The notes under the pieces were generated by a model. That model was not told the DNA's origin. It was given only the letters and a program-made list of their open reading frames with translations, and ran no database searches. 64,000 bases of DNA from Flavobacteriaceae bacterium (lineage in GTDB: Bacteria; Bacteroidota; Bacteroidia; Flavobacteriales; Flavobacteriaceae). The stretch lies in assembly GCA_012959395.1 (NCBI GenBank), contig DUDG01000024.1, positions 1 to 64,000 on the forward strand. The letters run 5' to 3'. Made by a program: the position numbers and the translations under genes. Below are positions 49,028 to 57,654 of this stretch, in pieces. Within the stretch, counting starts at the first letter, position 1, and each line of letters opens with the position of its first letter.

Positions 49028-50089
49028 ATGACTAAAAAGTTAATGTCTAAGAAAAAACCTTTATTCCCTATTTCAAAGGATTTAGATGAATACTTAGGTT
49101 TATATAATAGAAAAATAATTATTCCTATTTTTTATGAAGATTTAAAAAGATTTTCAGGTTCAGTTTCTGTTTATAATAATAAAGATATTAATACACTATG
49201 GGTTAGAGTTTTTTATTCTGATTCTGAAAGAAAGGAAATAGATTATTGTTTAAAACAAGTATATAATTTATTACACTCTGATGGAAATGAGGCAAATATG
49301 AAGTTTTTAAATGTTGATGCTATTGACTATTGTACTTTTGGTAATTCAAAACCTTTTAGGATTAAAATCAGAAATATTTTAAATGATAATTTCACCTATT
49401 TCTATGTTAAAAAAGCGGATGCTTCTCGAGTTTATGGATTAGAATTAGAACATATTCTATCACCAAATAATTTAAATTTTCTTATTTTTCAAAATACTTT
49501 GATTGAAGAACATATTGCTGGAATTCCAGGCGATGAATTTTTTGAAGATTTTTTACCTAACTGTAAACCATCAGAAAAATCACAAATTGCAAAAGAATTT
49601 GTTAAGTTCAATGAAAGATGTATGATTCGTCTTTTAGGTGATATGAGATCGTATAATTATGTAATTATTCCAACTCATGATTTTGATCAAGTTATTTATA
49701 AAATTAGAGCAATAGATTTTGACCAGCAATCTTTTGAAGGCAAGTTGAAGGTTTATAGACCTCAGTTTTTTAAAGAAAATCGAATGATAATGGATTTAAT
49801 TAAAGAAAAGTTAGAAAAAAATTCTGTTAATCAATATAAAATTGAAGAAAGATCAATAATTGCTAAAAGAATTTTAAGTTCAGAAAACAGAATTAAAAGA
49901 GTGATTAAATGCATGTTAAAGGATAAAATATCTTCCACTGAAAATATTAAGTTATTATCTTCACAAATTTATTCACTTACTAGAGATAAAAGTTTCAAAA
50001 ATTCTAGTAATATGGGAGAGATAATTAAAGCCTCGTTTAATTATATTCTTAGAAATTATGAGAATCACGAAATGTTAAGTGTTGATTAG
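49028..50089 (+). CDS. Uncharacterised protein with divergent protein-kinase-like motifs
   Basis: A 353-residue soluble protein I cannot assign to a named family. Motif order resembles a kinase fold: a strand with YVKK (127-129, possible ATP-binding Lys), a helix with Glu139/Glu141 (GLELEHIL), a hinge-like LIEEHI (158-163), a catalytic-loop-like GDMRSYN (Asp205 and Asn210, the same spacing of five as in PKA) and a DFG-like AIDFD (Asp230). The N-terminal 100 residues form a separate part. It has no signal peptide or membrane span. It has its own -7 box and is divergent from uvrB. Kinase assignment is an inference from these motifs; other phosphotransferase-like folds are possible. Confidence 0.6.
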   Translation: MTKKLMSKKKPLFPISKDLDEYLGLYNRKIIIPIFYEDLKRFSGSVSVYNNKDINTLWVRVFYSDSERKEIDYCLKQVYNLLHSDGNEANMKFLNVDAIDYCTFGNSKPFRIKIRNILNDNFTYFYVKKADASRVYGLELEHILSPNNLNFLIFQNTLIEEHIAGIPGDEFFEDFLPNCKPSEKSQIAKEFVKFNERCMIRLLGDMRSYNYVIIPTHDFDQVIYKIRAIDFDQQSFEGKLKVYRPQFFKENRMIMDLIKEKLEKNSVNQYKIEERSIIAKRILSSENRIKRVIKCMLKDKISSTENIKLLSSQIYSLTRDKSFKNSSNMGEIIKASFNYILRNYENHEMLSVD

Positions 50090-50568
50090 TTGTAATCATC
50101 ATCATAATCACCTTGATGATCATCTTCTAGATTATTAATATCTTTTATTTCTTCAAATTGCTTAGTTGGAGCTTCTTCTGGTAATTCTCCTAAAGAAAAA
50201 ATTGTTTTTGGATATTTAGTATTTTTCATTATTTCGTTAACTTCAAATATTTCAATAAAAAATGTCCATAAATTTAAAAAATCATAAATGTAAATGAATT
50301 TCATTTGATCTTCGCTTATTAAAGATTCTAATGAATATTCTTTCATGATTTTTTCGTTTTTATCATTTCCAAAACCTTGCAATGTTATTTCTTCACCTTG
50401 AACCCATTGGTTATTACTTATATAAAATGAAGCCATTTCTTTACCCATTAATTGAAAAGATTTTATTATAGCAAAATGCAAGTCTTCAAATGAATTTTTA
50501 TTTTCAATTTCTAAATCTCTAATTATATCTTCTTTAGTGTCAAGAATAATTCTAATTCTATAAATCAT
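50086..50568 (-). CDS. pRiA4b ORF-3-like (IS1096 TnpR-type passenger) family protein
   Basis: A 160-residue protein with the family start MIYRIRIILD and the pattern SFEDLHFAIIKSFQL, SFYISNNQWVQGEEITL and YIYDFLNLWTFFIEI, ending in an acidic tail (EDDHQGDYDDDYN). The family is named for passenger genes in transposons and plasmids, but in Bacteroidota it is commonly a stable chromosomal gene. Nothing nearby suggests a transposon. It overlaps the heme A synthase gene by 11 bases upstream and ends 4 bases inside the convergent kinase-like gene. Function unknown. Confidence 0.75.
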   Translation of the reverse strand: MIYRIRIILDTKEDIIRDLEIENKNSFEDLHFAIIKSFQLMGKEMASFYISNNQWVQGEEITLQGFGNDKNEKIMKEYSLESLISEDQMKFIYIYDFLNLWTFFIEIFEVNEIMKNTKYPKTIFSLGELPEEAPTKQFEEIKDINNLEDDHQGDYDDDYN

Positions 50569-51589
50569 TTATAATATTATTTTTTGTAAAATGTAAAAAC
50601 CAATAAAATTGATATCCAAATAATATTGTTGCTAAAAATAAATGTATTGGTTGACTAGAGATTGGAAAATCTCCATAATACATTAACACTCCAACCATAA
50701 TTTCTAAAAAAATAATAAAACAAATTTTTAAAATCAAATCAGTATTATATTTTCTTTTTATTGTTAAATAATACAATAAAACATTTGTAATTAAAATTAG
50801 TATTGAAAAGGTCCTGTGAAAATAAAAATTTAGATTTGGTGAATCTAACCATTGATCTTTGTTTTCAGATCCTAATAATTCATATTGAACATCAATAAAT
50901 TCTCTTACTTGAGTCCCTATTATTATTTGAATCAAGCTTAATATAATAGATCCTAAAACAAGATACTTTACAACTATATCTTTATTTATATTTTTAGAAG
51001 AAAGATTAGCAATATAAATTGAATATATAATTAATGCAATTATTAAAAATGCCATTAACATGTGTACAGTAATTTTGTAAGGTGCTAAATTGGAATCTAC
51101 TACCAATTTTCCAAGCCATGCTTGAAAACCCATTCCAAAAACGATCAATAATGAACTTAAAATAATAATTTTATTTTCGGACCAATATTTAAATGAAAAT
51201 GCTAACATTATTAAAGTCGCTAATCCAGCAATAGCTCCAATTAATCTATTTACAAATTCAATCCATGTTTTAATTGGGTTAAATTCAGAGTAATTATGTT
51301 TTGTATAGTCTTCCCAATTAGAATAATTGAAGTTTTGTGAAGAAACAAAATTTTTCTTAGCAACAATTAATACGCCTTCATTTTTTAAAATTACTCCTTT
51401 TTTGAAAGTTTTGTTTGGTGACCACTCAATTTGACTAATATTAGTAGGGGGCAGTATAAGACCAAAACATTTTGGCCAATCTGGACATCCCATTCCGCTT
51501 CCAGTCATTCTAACCAAAGAACCTGCTAGTATAACTAAATAAACTAGCATTAGACTAATTTTGGAAATAGCAATAAAATTATTTCTCAT
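50558..51589 (-). CDS. ctaA: Heme A synthase (COX15/CtaA family)
   Basis: A 343-residue membrane protein with eight hydrophobic segments. The N-terminal helix and loop GSLVRMTGSGMGCPDWPKCFG is the COX15 signature; paired His residues (EFVNRLIG segment, VHMLMAF, FHRTFSI and PIHLFLAT) supply heme ligands. Heme A synthase turns heme O into heme A for cytochrome aa3 oxidase, implying aerobic respiration. It overlaps the CCA-adding gene by 11 bases and the pRiA4b-like gene by 11 bases. Confidence 0.9.
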   Translation of the reverse strand: MRNNFIAISKISLMLVYLVILAGSLVRMTGSGMGCPDWPKCFGLILPPTNISQIEWSPNKTFKKGVILKNEGVLIVAKKNFVSSQNFNYSNWEDYTKHNYSEFNPIKTWIEFVNRLIGAIAGLATLIMLAFSFKYWSENKIIILSSLLIVFGMGFQAWLGKLVVDSNLAPYKITVHMLMAFLIIALIIYSIYIANLSSKNINKDIVVKYLVLGSIILSLIQIIIGTQVREFIDVQYELLGSENKDQWLDSPNLNFYFHRTFSILILITNVLLYYLTIKRKYNTDLILKICFIIFLEIMVGVLMYYGDFPISSQPIHLFLATILFGYQFYWFLHFTKNNIINDL

Positions 51590-53009
51590 TAGTTAATAAG
51601 CCTAGTAATGTACCTTTTTTAATCATCAATAATTTTGCTGATTTGTATTCATTTTTTATTTCACCATCTAAAATAGAATCTTTTATATAACCCTTAATAA
51701 TCCCAATTTTTTTTCCTGGAGGTATATTAAAGTAATTCATAATTTCTTCACCACTAATTGGAGGTTGAAAATTTCTTATTTGGTCTCTTTTTTCAACTTC
51801 AATAATTTTATCTCTAACTCTTTTAAAATTATTAAGGTATTTTCTAAATCTTTGAGGGTTTTTAGTCGTTATGTCTGCTTCACATAGGGTCAATAGATCA
51901 TCAACATCATCTTTTGCATCATAAATTAATCTTCGAATTGCTGAATCAGAAATATTGTTATTTGAAAGAACTATTGGTCTTGAACTCATGAAAATAATTT
52001 TTTGAACATATTTCATTTTATTATTCAAAGGCATATTAAGTCTTTTGAAAATTTTAAAAACCATTTTTGATCCTTTAAGTTCATGGCCATGAAAAGTCCA
52101 CCCAATTTCTTTTATAAATTTTTTAGTAGGTGCTTTCCCAATATCATGCATCAGAGCTGCCCATCTTAACCATAAATTATCTGTGTAATTACAAATATTA
52201 TCCAAAACTTCTAAAGTGTGATAAAAATTATCTTTATGCTTTTGTCCTTCAATTTCATCAATTCCTTTTAATGATGTCAATTCTGGCAAAAGAATATCTA
52301 AAATCCCTGTAGAATCAAGAATTTTAAATCCAGATGAGGGCTTTTTAGTCATTATAATTTTGTTCAATTCATCTGAAATTCTTTCACCTGAAATAATTTT
52401 AATTCTATCTTTTTCAGAAATTATTCCTTTAAATGATCCTTCATGAATTTTAAAATTTAGTTGACAAGAAAATCTAATAGCTCTTAACATTCTCAAAGGA
52501 TCATCTGAAAAAGTTTTTATAGGATCTTGAGGTGTTTTAATTATGCCGTTTTTAAGGTCATCGATTCCATTAAACTTGTCAATAAGAATTCCCCAATTTT
52601 TTGAATTTAATCCAAGTCCTAGTGCATTAATTGTAAAATCTCTTCTGTCTAAGTCATCATCTAGTGTACCTGACTCAACTATTGGTTTTCTACTAGAGTG
52701 GTTGTAACTTTCTTTTCTTGCTCCAACAAACTCAATCTCAGTATTATCGTATTTAAACATTGCTGTTCCAAAATTTTTAAAAACTTTTACTTTTTCTTTT
52801 GAATTCAAGCTTTTAGAAATTTTTTTTGCCATTTCAATACCATCACCTATAACTAAAACATCAATATCTTTTGGAGCTTTTCTATTCATAAGTAGATCTC
52901 TTACAAATCCCCCAATTACATAACATTCAACACCTAATTCATCACCACATTTACCAATGGTTTTAAAAATATCATTATTGATGGCTTTAGTAATTTTATT
53001 ATTGATCAT
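51579..53009 (-). CDS. cca: CCA tRNA nucleotidyltransferase with HD domain
   Basis: A 476-residue class II nucleotidyltransferase. The head domain has GGFVRDLLMNRKAPKDIDVLV (metal Asp-x-Asp), RRDFTINALG and DDPLRMLRAIRF. The C-terminal part has an HD domain (WAALMHDIGKAPT). It would complete tRNA 3' ends, needed here because trnW does not encode CCA. Strictly, poly(A) polymerases share the head, but the HD extension and the Bacteroidota context favour CCA addition. It overlaps the heme A synthase start by 11 bases and lies 1 base downstream of the tsaC gene. Confidence 0.9.
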   Translation of the reverse strand: MINNKITKAINNDIFKTIGKCGDELGVECYVIGGFVRDLLMNRKAPKDIDVLVIGDGIEMAKKISKSLNSKEKVKVFKNFGTAMFKYDNTEIEFVGARKESYNHSSRKPIVESGTLDDDLDRRDFTINALGLGLNSKNWGILIDKFNGIDDLKNGIIKTPQDPIKTFSDDPLRMLRAIRFSCQLNFKIHEGSFKGIISEKDRIKIISGERISDELNKIIMTKKPSSGFKILDSTGILDILLPELTSLKGIDEIEGQKHKDNFYHTLEVLDNICNYTDNLWLRWAALMHDIGKAPTKKFIKEIGWTFHGHELKGSKMVFKIFKRLNMPLNNKMKYVQKIIFMSSRPIVLSNNNISDSAIRRLIYDAKDDVDDLLTLCEADITTKNPQRFRKYLNNFKRVRDKIIEVEKRDQIRNFQPPISGEEIMNYFNIPPGKKIGIIKGYIKDSILDGEIKNEYKSAKLLMIKKGTLLGLLTNEK

Positions 53010-53010
53010 T

Positions 53011-53553
53011 TTAGGATCTTAGAGTTATAATTGAGTTATCACACATCTTAATAATTATTGATGGCTTATCAAGTTTTTCATTTAAACGCAAACTTACTTT
53101 ATAATCTGCTTGATCCAAAATCTCTTTTTTAATATCATTAAAGAAGAACGGAAAACTTTCACCAGAAATATTAACTGATGAAGAAATAATTGGTTTATCA
53201 AATTTTTTTATAAGATTATTGCAGAATTTATCTTTTGGTATTCGAATTGCTATAGATTCAGGAAAAGCTTTTAAGTTTTTTACATCATTATAAATTACAG
53301 TAGTAGGATTAGAGCTTTTTTTTAAATAATTTTTTATTTCCTTTGAAGTTGTAACATATCTATTAGTCATTTTAAAATCATTCATTAAGCATATAAAAGG
53401 CATTGAACGATTCCTGTTTTTAATTTTATATATTTTATCAATGGCTTCTGTATTTGTGGCATCACATCCAATTGCCCATAGTGTATCAGATGGATAAATA
53501 AGAATCCCTCCACTATTTAAACATTCAAGAGCTTTTTCGGTCTCTAAAATCAT
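53011..53553 (-). CDS. tsaC: L-threonylcarbamoyladenylate synthase (TsaC/Sua5/YrdC)
   Basis: A 180-residue YrdC-domain protein with GGILIYPSDTLWAIGCDATN, KIKNRNRSMPFICL, NPTTVIY, IAIRIPKD and SSSVNISGE. It makes threonylcarbamoyl-AMP for t6A37 formation in tRNA. The length is that of a YrdC-only (TsaC) form without the Sua5 extension. It is the third gene downstream of dapD order dapD-tsaC-cca-ctaA. Confidence 0.9.
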   Translation of the reverse strand: MILETEKALECLNSGGILIYPSDTLWAIGCDATNTEAIDKIYKIKNRNRSMPFICLMNDFKMTNRYVTTSKEIKNYLKKSSNPTTVIYNDVKNLKAFPESIAIRIPKDKFCNNLIKKFDKPIISSSVNISGESFPFFFNDIKKEILDQADYKVSLRLNEKLDKPSIIIKMCDNSIITLRS

Positions 53554-53567
53554 AGATTAACTTAGAT

Positions 53568-54374
53568 TCAAGCTGAAATATTATATTCCCTTAAAGCATT
53601 GTTTAAGGAAGTTTTTTTATCAGTACTTTCTTTTCTTTTTCCTATTATTAATGCGCATGGAACTTGAAAATCTCCTGCAGGAAACTTTTTAGTGTAAGAT
53701 CCAGGGATAACAACTGATTTAGAAGGAATCTCTCCTTTAAATTCAATTGGATTTTCTCCAGTGACATCAATTATTTTGGTTGATGCAGTTAATACAACGT
53801 TTGCTCCTAAAACTGCTTCTTTTCCAACTTTAACTCCCTCAACAACAATGCATCTGGAGCCAATAAAGGCATTATCTTCAATTATAACTGGTGCTGCTTG
53901 AAGAGGTTCTAAGACTCCTCCAATTCCAACTCCACCACTTAAATGAACATTTTTGCCAATTTGTGCACAACTTCCCACAGTTGTCCAAGTGTCAACCATA
54001 GTTCCTTCATCTATATATGCTCCAATATTAACGTAACTTGGCATTAAAATAACTCCTTTACTAATATAAGCACCATGTCTTGCTACTGCATGTGGAACTA
54101 CTCTAATTCCCTTTTCAGCATAATTTTTTTTCAATGGAATTTTATCATGAAACTCTAGTGGTCCCATCTCAATAGTTTTCATTTTTTGGATAGGAAAATA
54201 CAAAACAACAGCCTTCTTTATCCATTCGTTAACAAACCAATCATTCTCTGTGGGTTCGGCAACTCTTAAAGTGCCATTGTCTAATTTCTCAATTACTAAA
54301 TGAATAGCCTTTTTTGTTTTTTCATTTTCTAGAAGTGATCTGTTTTCCCAAGCAGCTTCAATTATTTCTTTCAC
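53568..54374 (-). CDS. dapD: 2,3,4,5-tetrahydropyridine-2,6-dicarboxylate N-succinyltransferase
   Basis: A 268-residue DapD with a GTG start, the only plausible codon after an in-frame stop five codons upstream. The C-terminal half is a left-handed beta-helix of hexapeptide repeats (GVILMPSYVNIGAYIDEGTM and IEDNAFIGSRCIVVEGVKVG). It catalyses a step of diaminopimelate/lysine synthesis. The TATATTTG box at 54388-54395 fits this start. The gene heads the minus-strand unit dapD-tsaC-cca-ctaA. Confidence 0.95.
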   Translation of the reverse strand: MKEIIEAAWENRSLLENEKTKKAIHLVIEKLDNGTLRVAEPTENDWFVNEWIKKAVVLYFPIQKMKTIEMGPLEFHDKIPLKKNYAEKGIRVVPHAVARHGAYISKGVILMPSYVNIGAYIDEGTMVDTWTTVGSCAQIGKNVHLSGGVGIGGVLEPLQAAPVIIEDNAFIGSRCIVVEGVKVGKEAVLGANVVLTASTKIIDVTGENPIEFKGEIPSKSVVIPGSYTKKFPAGDFQVPCALIIGKRKESTDKKTSLNNALREYNISA

Positions 54375-54387
54375 AATACTTTTTTTT

Positions 54388-54395
54388 CAAATATA
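54388..54395 (-). promoter_or_regulatory. -7 box for dapD
   Basis: Minus-strand TATATTTG, exact TAnnTTTG, 13 bases before the GTG start. Confidence 0.5.
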
Positions 54396-54447
54396 CACTC
54401 TAATTAATAAATAGTTTGAGATATTTTATCCTTAATAATTAATGATT

Positions 54448-54455
54448 TAACTTTG
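54448..54455 (+). promoter_or_regulatory. -7 box for ruvX-def-mazG
   Basis: TAACTTTG, exact TAnnTTTG, followed by AGCT and then the ruvX ATG, so the message is probably leaderless. Confidence 0.5.
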
Positions 54456-54459
54456 AGCT

Positions 54460-54870
54460 ATGCCTAAGATAATTGCAATTGATTATGGATTAAAGAGAAT
54501 AGGATTGGCTATAACAGATGAGCTCAATATTATTGCTTCATCATTAGATACAGTTTCAAATAGTGAAATAATACCTTTTTTAAAAAATATTTTAAAAAAG
54601 GAATCTATAAATACTTTTGTTATTGGAAAGCCAATGCAAAAAAACAATAATCCATCTCAAATTGAGAATTCAATTTTAATTTTTATAAAAAAAATTCAAA
54701 AGGAATTTCCGTTAATTCAGATAAAGAGAGAAGATGAGAGATTTACCTCATTAATCGCAAAAAAAACTATTTTAAGTAGTGGGATAAGTAAAAGTAAAAG
54801 AAAAAATAAATTATTGGTTGATAAAGTTAGTGCCACTATCATTCTTCAATCATACTTAGAAAAAAAATAA
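54460..54870 (+). CDS. ruvX: Holliday junction resolvase-like / pre-16S rRNA nuclease YqgF (RuvX)
   Basis: A 136-residue RNase H-like protein with IAIDYGLKRIGLAITDE, VIGKPMQ, REDERFTSLIAKK and a final Asp in LLVDKVSATIIL. The family (YqgF/RuvX) processes 16S rRNA 5' ends in E. coli and was first named for resolvase likeness. The TAACTTTG box ends 4 bases before the ATG. def follows after one base. Confidence 0.92.
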   Translation: MPKIIAIDYGLKRIGLAITDELNIIASSLDTVSNSEIIPFLKNILKKESINTFVIGKPMQKNNNPSQIENSILIFIKKIQKEFPLIQIKREDERFTSLIAKKTILSSGISKSKRKNKLLVDKVSATIILQSYLEKK

Positions 54871-54871
54871 T

Positions 54872-55447
54872 ATGATTTTACCAATTATAGCTTACGGTAA
54901 TCCCATTTTAAGAAAAAAATGTAATCCAATTTCTGAAAATTTTAATGGTTTAGACTCTTTAATTCAAAACATGTGGGATACAATGTATGCTGCTAATGGG
55001 GTGGGGTTAGCTGCTCCACAAATTGGAGAATCCTTAAGGATATTTATAGTTGACACATCTCCAATTTCTAAAGATAATGAGCTAACTGAAGAAGAGAGAA
55101 AGAAAATTTCAATATTTAAAAAAATTTTTATTAATCCAAAAATAGTTTGGTCTTCAAATACCTTAAATAATTTTAATGAAGGTTGTTTAAGTATTCCAGA
55201 TGTAACAGAAGATATTACTAGAGAAAATGAAATTGAAATTCATTTTCAAGATGAAAATTTTGAAAATCAAATTTTGAAATTAAATGGCTTATGCGCTAGA
55301 GTAGTTCAACATGAATTTGATCATATCGAAGGTATTTTATTTACTGATAAATTAAGTTCTTTTAAAAAGAAATTATTAAAGAGTAAATTAAATAACATAT
55401 CAAAGGGTAAAATAAATTCGGATTATTTAATGACTTTTTTCGATTAA
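54872..55447 (+). CDS. def: Peptide deformylase
   Basis: A 191-residue deformylase with the three canonical motifs GVGLAAPQIG, EGCLSIP and QHEFDHIEG (metal ligands Cys and two His). It removes the formyl group from nascent proteins. It starts one base after ruvX and ends three bases before mazG. Length is normal. Confidence 0.95.
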   Translation: MILPIIAYGNPILRKKCNPISENFNGLDSLIQNMWDTMYAANGVGLAAPQIGESLRIFIVDTSPISKDNELTEEERKKISIFKKIFINPKIVWSSNTLNNFNEGCLSIPDVTEDITRENEIEIHFQDENFENQILKLNGLCARVVQHEFDHIEGILFTDKLSSFKKKLLKSKLNNISKGKINSDYLMTFFD

Positions 55448-55450
55448 ACA

Positions 55451-56221
55451 ATGTCAAATAAAAAAAAACAGTTAGATTCTATTAGCCGATTAATGGATAT
55501 TATGGATGATTTAAGAGAAAAATGTCCCTGGGATCGAAGACAAACTTTTGATACCTTAAAATCATTAACAATTGAAGAAACATTTGAGTTAGCAGATGCT
55601 ATTTCTGAAAAGAATATAGATGAAATTAAAAATGAATTAGGAGACTTATTATTACACATAATCTTTTATTCAAAAATTGCTAGTGAAACTAAACTTTTTG
55701 ATATTTCTGATGTTGCAGAAAGTATTTCAAAGAAATTAATATTTAGGCATCCTCACGTATATGGAGATTTAAAAGGTATTGATGAAAAACAAGTTAAAAA
55801 CAATTGGGAAAAATTAAAGTTAAAAGAAGGTAAAAAAAGTATACTTGAAGGTGTGCCAAAAGCACTTCCTTCATTTATCAAATCAATGAGAATTCAAGAA
55901 AAGGTTTCTAATGTTGGGTTTGATTGGGTAAATCGTAACGATGTAAAAAATAAAATTTTAGAAGAACTACAGGAGCTTGAAGAAGAATTAGATTCAGGTA
56001 ATTCTAAAAACATAGAATCTGAAATAGGAGATTTAATATTCTCTGTTATTAACTATGGAAGATTTTTAGGTATCAATGTTGATAATGCATTAGAAAAAAC
56101 AAATAAAAAATTTATCAATAGATTCTTGTGCATGGAAAATCAAATGAAAAATAATAATAAAAATTTCAGTAATATAAGTATTGAGGAGATGAATACTTTT
56201 TGGATAAATTCTAAAAAATAA
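55451..56221 (+). CDS. mazG: Nucleoside triphosphate pyrophosphohydrolase MazG
   Basis: A 256-residue protein with two MazG-type all-alpha domains. The N-terminal one has LREKCPWDRRQTFDTLKS, EETFELADAI and NELGDLLLHIIFYSKIA; the C-terminal one has LEELQELEEEL and SEIGDLIFSVIN (metal-binding Glu and Asp residues). MazG hydrolyses noncanonical and canonical NTPs and lowers (p)ppGpp levels in E. coli. It ends directly against the convergent DUF349 gene. Confidence 0.93.
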   Translation: MSNKKKQLDSISRLMDIMDDLREKCPWDRRQTFDTLKSLTIEETFELADAISEKNIDEIKNELGDLLLHIIFYSKIASETKLFDISDVAESISKKLIFRHPHVYGDLKGIDEKQVKNNWEKLKLKEGKKSILEGVPKALPSFIKSMRIQEKVSNVGFDWVNRNDVKNKILEELQELEEELDSGNSKNIESEIGDLIFSVINYGRFLGINVDNALEKTNKKFINRFLCMENQMKNNNKNFSNISIEEMNTFWINSKK

Positions 56222-57625
56222 TTATTTGTTTAACATACTTTTTTGATAAATTATCTTTTCAATTTCCTTTTTATTTTTTTCAATCTCTTTACGAGAATTA
56301 TCTAGCAGTTTATTTTCTTTGGATTTGTCTTTAAAAAAGGAAAGATTATTCTCAAATAAGATTAATTCTTTTTTTAAAACTTCTAATTTTATATTTAAAG
56401 AATGAATTTCTGATTTTTTTTGTTTTTCATTCATTGATCCAAATTTTAGTTCAAGTAATTTATTTACCGACTCTTGTTCATTTAATCCACTTTTTTTAAA
56501 AATTTTTTTTATTTTTTTGTTAAATTCAATTTCATTTTTAGAACTTACCTTTCCTGTTTCTCTCCATTCTTTTATTATGACATTTATATCTTCATTTTTA
56601 GTATTATCATACTTTTCTATTTTCTTTAAGATTTTATTTTGTTCTTTTTCATTTTTTATAGATTCACTAGTTTTTATTTCTTTTTTTTCATCAAATTTTT
56701 TAAAAAACTTATTACAAATAGTTCTAAATTTTTGCCAATTTTTTTCATTAACCTTATAGGGAACAGGATTTATTTTTTTCCATTCTTTTTGTAGTAAAAT
56801 AATTTCTTTTCTATTTTTTTCAAAATCAATATCAAAATTTAATTTTTCTACTTTTTTAATTATTAATTCTTGTTTAGAAATATTTTCTTGATATGTTTTT
56901 TTTAAATTTTTAAAGTATTCATTCTTTTTACCATAAAATGACCTAATAATATTTTTATAATTAGACCAGTATTTTTTATTTTCTTTTGCTGGAATCGGTC
57001 CAACTTTTTCTATTTGATTTTTAATTTTTTCAAAAGAATTTATTTTTATTTGCCATTCTTTTGTCGAGTTACCTTCTTTTTCAATTATTTGATTAATTTC
57101 ATTTAGTAATGCTTCTTTTTTTAAATAATTTTCTTTAGTAATTGAATCTCTATTTTTATCAAATTCAATTTTATTTTCCAAAATCAACTTGCCAATAGCT
57201 TTAAATTCTTCACTTAACTTAATTTCATCTTCTTTTTTTGTTGGGCCTATCTCAAACTTCCATTTCTTACTTAATCTTTCAAAATACTTATGTGCTCTAA
57301 TTTTGTCTTCATTTTTAATTAATTTTTTAGCTTGTTCTATTGTATTTTTTTTGTATTCTAAATTGTACTTAATATCAATTTCTTTAAATTTTCTATTCAG
57401 ATGTAAGTAATCATAGAAATTTTTAATATGATGTTGAAATGTATTCCAAATTATTACATTTTGAGATCTTGGGACTTGACCTATTTTAAACCAGGCATTT
57501 TGAATATCTTTAAAACCTAAATATTTTTCATTCATCTTCAAATCTAAATTGATAAGTGCTTTTAACCTGTCAATTAGATCTTGTTTTAATTTTAAGTTTT
57601 TTGAAAAATCAATTTTTTTATCCAA
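56222..57625 (-). CDS. DUF349 domain protein
   Basis: A 467-residue, Lys/Glu-rich, almost all-helical protein made of repeated DUF349 units, each with a pattern like WKKIGPVP...WxxFR...F (for example WKKINPVPYKVNEKNWQKF, IEKVGPIPAKENKKYW). A C-terminal coiled coil follows (about 380-467). The family is widespread in Bacteroidota, usually next to aroE, and its function is not established. The gene shows extreme A richness in its coding strand. It ends back-to-back with mazG. Confidence 0.82.
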   Translation of the reverse strand: MDKKIDFSKNLKLKQDLIDRLKALINLDLKMNEKYLGFKDIQNAWFKIGQVPRSQNVIIWNTFQHHIKNFYDYLHLNRKFKEIDIKYNLEYKKNTIEQAKKLIKNEDKIRAHKYFERLSKKWKFEIGPTKKEDEIKLSEEFKAIGKLILENKIEFDKNRDSITKENYLKKEALLNEINQIIEKEGNSTKEWQIKINSFEKIKNQIEKVGPIPAKENKKYWSNYKNIIRSFYGKKNEYFKNLKKTYQENISKQELIIKKVEKLNFDIDFEKNRKEIILLQKEWKKINPVPYKVNEKNWQKFRTICNKFFKKFDEKKEIKTSESIKNEKEQNKILKKIEKYDNTKNEDINVIIKEWRETGKVSSKNEIEFNKKIKKIFKKSGLNEQESVNKLLELKFGSMNEKQKKSEIHSLNIKLEVLKKELILFENNLSFFKDKSKENKLLDNSRKEIEKNKKEIEKIIYQKSMLNK

Positions 57626-57654
57626 TTTTTTTTATTTAAGTTACTTTTTTTTCT

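Noticed and set aside
50086..50568. Active transposon or IS1096 relative
   Set aside because: Only the passenger-type protein is present; no transposase, inverted repeats or target duplication seen around it.
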